From positions 50,186,690 through 50,250,689 of the forward strand of contig CM034236.1 of assembly GCA_019916065.1 (NCBI GenBank): DNA of 64,000 nucleotides, given 5' to 3'. Under the pieces are notes generated by a model. The model was not told where the DNA came from, did no database searches, and worked only from the letters and a program-made list of their open reading frames with translations. The position numbers and the translations under genes were made by a program. The DNA is from Vitellaria paradoxa (Eukaryota; Streptophyta; Magnoliopsida; Ericales; Sapotaceae). Position 1 is the first letter of the stretch. Each line of letters opens with the position of its first letter. Shown here piece by piece: positions 61,174 through 64,000 of the stretch.

Positions 61174-61612
61174 CCGAAGACCCAACAAGTTGATAGATCG
61201 TCGTCTGGACGTCCGACCGACTGGTTTTTCTCTCTATCTTTCTCTCGCTCTGTCTGTGTGTGTTTATATATTTTCTTCCACGTTGACTCACTTTTGTTGT
61301 CATATTCTTTATTTTGTTACTTTTGATTTTGTGGTCCCCCGTTGTCTCTTTGTTCTGTATTTCTCTTTGTTCTGTTCTTTGTTCTCTTTGTCTCTTTGTT
61401 CTGTACCCCCGTGTGTGTATATTGAATATTTTATTGGTTTTTATTTTGTGGTCCCCCCTTTCTGTTTCTATTTATTTATTCTCCGGTTTGTGCATGTGGT
61501 TGTGTTGACTGTGCTTTTTTGTTTGTATGGTTGTGGTTGTGAATTAATGTTGAGTGTGTATCTTTTTGATTGGTCCTCGACTCCTCGTACAAAGCTTTCT
61601 CACAACAATTGA

Positions 61613-61652
61613 TATATATGTGTGTGTGTGTGTGTCTGTGTCTGTGTGTATT
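61613..61652. repeat. (TG)n microsatellite
   Basis: tatatatg followed by about 15 TG/TC-interrupted dinucleotides. Confidence 0.85.
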
Positions 61653-62274
61653 GCAAGTTTATTCTGGGTGTATTGATAAGTTTAAAAAAAAAATTAAATT
61701 ACTTTTCGCTTTTGTTTACAGCATTTGATTATTGAGCTGGTGCTCGGATTGAAAATATTTTATTTTGAGCACAAAAGAGCCAAGAAGGAATATGTGTTAA
61801 TCTAAAAGGGGTTATGTTGGTGTGTTTGGAACTTTAAGGAGAAAAAAATCATAAAGTGGGGGTAATGTGACGGTGTGAATAAACCAAAACAAATGTTGAT
61901 ACGTAGAAATAGTAAAAGAAGTAAGAGTAGTCTTTTGATTTTATTCATATTGTCTATATTATTTCAATTTTTAATTAAATAATTCGATTCTGTTCTGATT
62001 AGAATGACATTAATCAAAATTAAAAAATTAAATTAAATATTTATAATAACTAAAATCATATATATACATATATGTATATATATATCTAATTTCCCTTTTG
62101 ATCAATTTATTATGTATATATCTAATTCAGTTTTCAAATGTTGTGCTTCAACAAATACAAGAATTGAAACTGAATCAAAAGGTAATTTGAGCTTAAAAAA
62201 GTAATTAGAACCGAACAAAACATAAAATTAATTAAATCAAAAATTAAAATTAAACACATGAGGGTACAGCACAT

Positions 62275-62740
62275 ATGGTCATTTATTATCTGTTATTTTT
62301 TCTGTTTTTTTTTTTTTTTTTTGGTTTGGTTAAATCGAGGAGTCAAATGCCTATTGTGATGGGGTGGCACATTTTTTCTGATTTTTTTCTAAATGCCTGT
62401 TGTTGCAAATACCATCGAACTTTGCATTTGGCCTGCTACTTTTTTATTGTTTCTAAGTTGACAAGTGTGATTTATCTACTAATATGATTTTATGTTTATA
62501 AAATCACAGCACATTCCTTACTTATGGCTAAAGAAATTCATGTAGACATTTTTGGTTGTCCATTAATATGATTTGAGTCATTTGAAACTGTCATTTAATT
62601 CTTTCCTTCTGGATTGTTGTGGCAATGGTCATTTTATTGTCTGTTATTTTATCTGTTTTTTTTTTTTTTTTTTGGTTTGGTTAAATTGAGGAGTCAAATG
62701 CCTATTGTAATGGGGTGGCACATTTTTTCTGATTTTTAGA
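62275..62740. repeat. direct duplication in the MULE leader
   Basis: About 62275-62385 and 62625-62735 share atggtcattt, ctgttattt, a T run, ggtttggttaaat, gaggagtcaaatgcctattg and ggggtggcacattttttctg, with few differences, 350 bp apart. A weaker third echo (gatggggtggcatatttttt) lies at about 62961. Confidence 0.85.
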
Positions 62741-63086
62741 CTAGGAATGTTGCGTTGGTTATATATCATTCTGATTTTTTGATTTTATTTAACATTGGTT
62801 ATATATCATTCTGTTAATTAGGTTGTTTTTGTTATTTGTTTTGTTATCTGTTTTTTTATTGTTTGTTATTTTATCTGTTTTTTTTTTGTGCCGTTTTCTG
62901 GTGGAAACCTGTAACCGAGCTTTCATCTCAACTGCAGGTGTAACAATTCCAGTACCCTGGGATGGGGTGGCATATTTTTTTCTGATTTCTAGAGTAGGAA
63001 TACTACATTGCTTTGTTAAGTTTATTTTTTAAATCGTGGATTTAAATGTGTATTTCTCTAAATTCTATTTTTTTAATAGGTTAGGA

Positions 63087-64000
63087 ATGGCACCAAAATA
63101 CTCACATTATACTATCACAGTGCACCATGGTGACGTAGAGTTCACAATTAGCAACCTGGATCCTGATAGATATTCTATGTTAGACTTAGTAGACGATATA
63201 CGGCAATATGCATTGGGTGGAGCCAGTGGACATCTTGGGAGTACTTTGAAAGTGTACTACAAGTTAAGTAATGTTGAGTTTACCTTAGACAGTGATTTTG
63301 ACTTGTTAGACATGTTTGAGATATCAGCAAAAAGAGAGGTTGACATATTCTTTGATATTATTGAAAGTTCTAATGCTGAACTTGGTAAAGTAGATGGCAG
63401 TGAAGGTGCAGACTGCTCTGTTGATGTGCCTAAGGTGGTTGAAGTAGAGCGATTCTTGCTTTGCCAGGGCCTACTGTTGAGTCAATGGCAGATCCAGAGC
63501 CTGTTACTTATCCTGAGGCAAAGGCAGACTCTACTGATGTAGGTAATGTTTCCCAAGCTGAGGTAGACTTGGGTAGTGAACAGGAAAGGGGTAGTAAAGA
63601 CATTGAGGGTGAGGCATTTAGTCTTGATGACAATCTGGAGGTTGAACACACAGGCAGCGAGCCTTCTTCTAGTTTTCAAATTGAAGATGACAGTGCTGGG
63701 AGTGGTGATGACATTGACAGTGAGCTGTTTACTCTTGAAACTGAGGATGAAACTGATGGGGAGGGTGATGATTCCAATGTCAATGGTGAAGACAACATAG
63801 AGGTTGAACACATGGATGGAATGGATGGATATCAATCTAACGGTAGCTGCAATGTTGGGTCGGATTGTGATGATTTGGGTAGCCGTAAGCAAAGAGTAGG
63901 GGAAATTTTTGTTCAAAAAAAGGACAGAAAACAAAATTAGAGAAAGGTTTGATGTTCCATAATATCAACCACTTTCGAGATGTTTTGAAAGACTATGTCA
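63087..64000 (+). pseudogene. mudrA-type MULE transposase, N-terminal part, frame-disrupted and partial
   Basis: The ATG at 63087 follows a splice-like tttttaatag and opens MAPKYSHYTITVHHGDVEF, the PB1-like N-terminal domain of plant MuDR transposases (about residues 1-95, ending VDIFFDII). After about 63440 this frame stops making sense, and the protein continues in another frame (PGPTVESMADPEPVTYPEAK...) as a long acidic Ser/Asp/Glu-rich linker to about 63915. At an A7 run (63915-63921) it passes to the third frame, which gives GLMFHNINHFRDVLKDYV, the start of the MuDR DNA-binding/transposase region, and runs off the window. Either two frameshifts (dead copy), small unannotated introns, or base errors explain this. 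The catalytic DDE core and SWIM zinc finger would lie beyond the window. Confidence 0.7.

Larger units (their letters stand above)
60757..64000 (+). mobile_element. Mutator-like element (MULE), left part, continues past the window
   Basis: Begins with gggtaaattacacctagac, a typical plant MULE terminus. The terminal zone to about 60930 contains repeated aattacacctagacccc (60771 and 60791), ccgttag and ccgttaat words. A leader with three telo-boxes follows (61088-61173), then T-rich sequence with duplications (62275-62740), then a mudrA-like transposase from 63087. The right end and target duplication lie outside the window. Left boundary is by pattern only. Confidence 0.65.

Noticed and set aside
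61190..61612. 140-codon frame after the telo-box leader
   Set aside because: Composed of Phe/Leu/Val/Ser from T-rich leader sequence; low complexity and not conserved protein-like.
1..64000. A novel multi-gene system or biosynthetic cluster
   Set aside because: The four host genes belong to unrelated well-known plant families, are many kilobases apart, and share no visible regulatory motif.

Overview
This is a plant nuclear window, most likely from a eudicot. It is AT-rich, has spliced genes with short AT-rich introns, and is full of plant-type transposable elements. The gene families are plant families: a GH3 auxin-amido synthetase, an NRAMP metal transporter, a FRIGIDA-like protein and a membrane RING protein. 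I see no bacterial, organellar or viral gene set, no tRNA or rRNA gene that I can defend, and no CRISPR array. The species cannot be named from this sequence. Layout: 1-20.3 kb has no convincing host gene. It holds a non-autonomous CACTA transposon (5531-7573, 3-bp target duplication), a 5'-truncated RTE-type LINE on the minus strand (15529-16526, 15-bp target duplication), a small GC-ended Mutator-like MITE (17382-17647, 10-bp duplication), tRNA-related SINEs, LTR-like debris and many AT microsatellites. 20.4-23.4 kb is a three-exon group II GH3 gene (597 aa) whose upstream region carries a TATA box, a G-box and three copies of TGACGTGG. 25.55-27.88 kb is a complete but internally deleted and decayed Ty1/copia element with both LTRs, a primer-binding site, a polypurine tract and a CTTCG target duplication. 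29.03-29.36 kb is a miniature CACTA element. 37.1-38.9 kb contains a four-exon gene, recovered by matching splice sites and phases, for a single-pass membrane RING-finger (C3HC4) protein. 45.35-48.69 kb is a four-exon NRAMP3-like transporter (514 aa). 52.9-59.8 kb is a FRIGIDA-like gene (582 aa) whose inferred 5'UTR intron is about 4.8 kb and contains a 126-bp unit repeated three times without visible change. 60.76-64.0 kb is the left part of a Mutator-like element: terminal repeat, telo-box-rich leader, and the start of a mudrA-type transposase that changes frame twice; it runs off the window. How the genes relate: they are unlinked housekeeping or regulatory plant genes (auxin homeostasis, vacuolar Fe/Mn release, ubiquitination, a FRIGIDA-family nuclear factor) with no operon-like or cluster logic. 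All host genes read on the plus strand. I found no convincing undescribed system. The most useful non-obvious results are the hidden RING gene model, the target duplications that date and delimit the transposons, and the repeat-loaded introns of the NRAMP and FRIGIDA-like genes. All family assignments come from reading the translated sequence without database searches.
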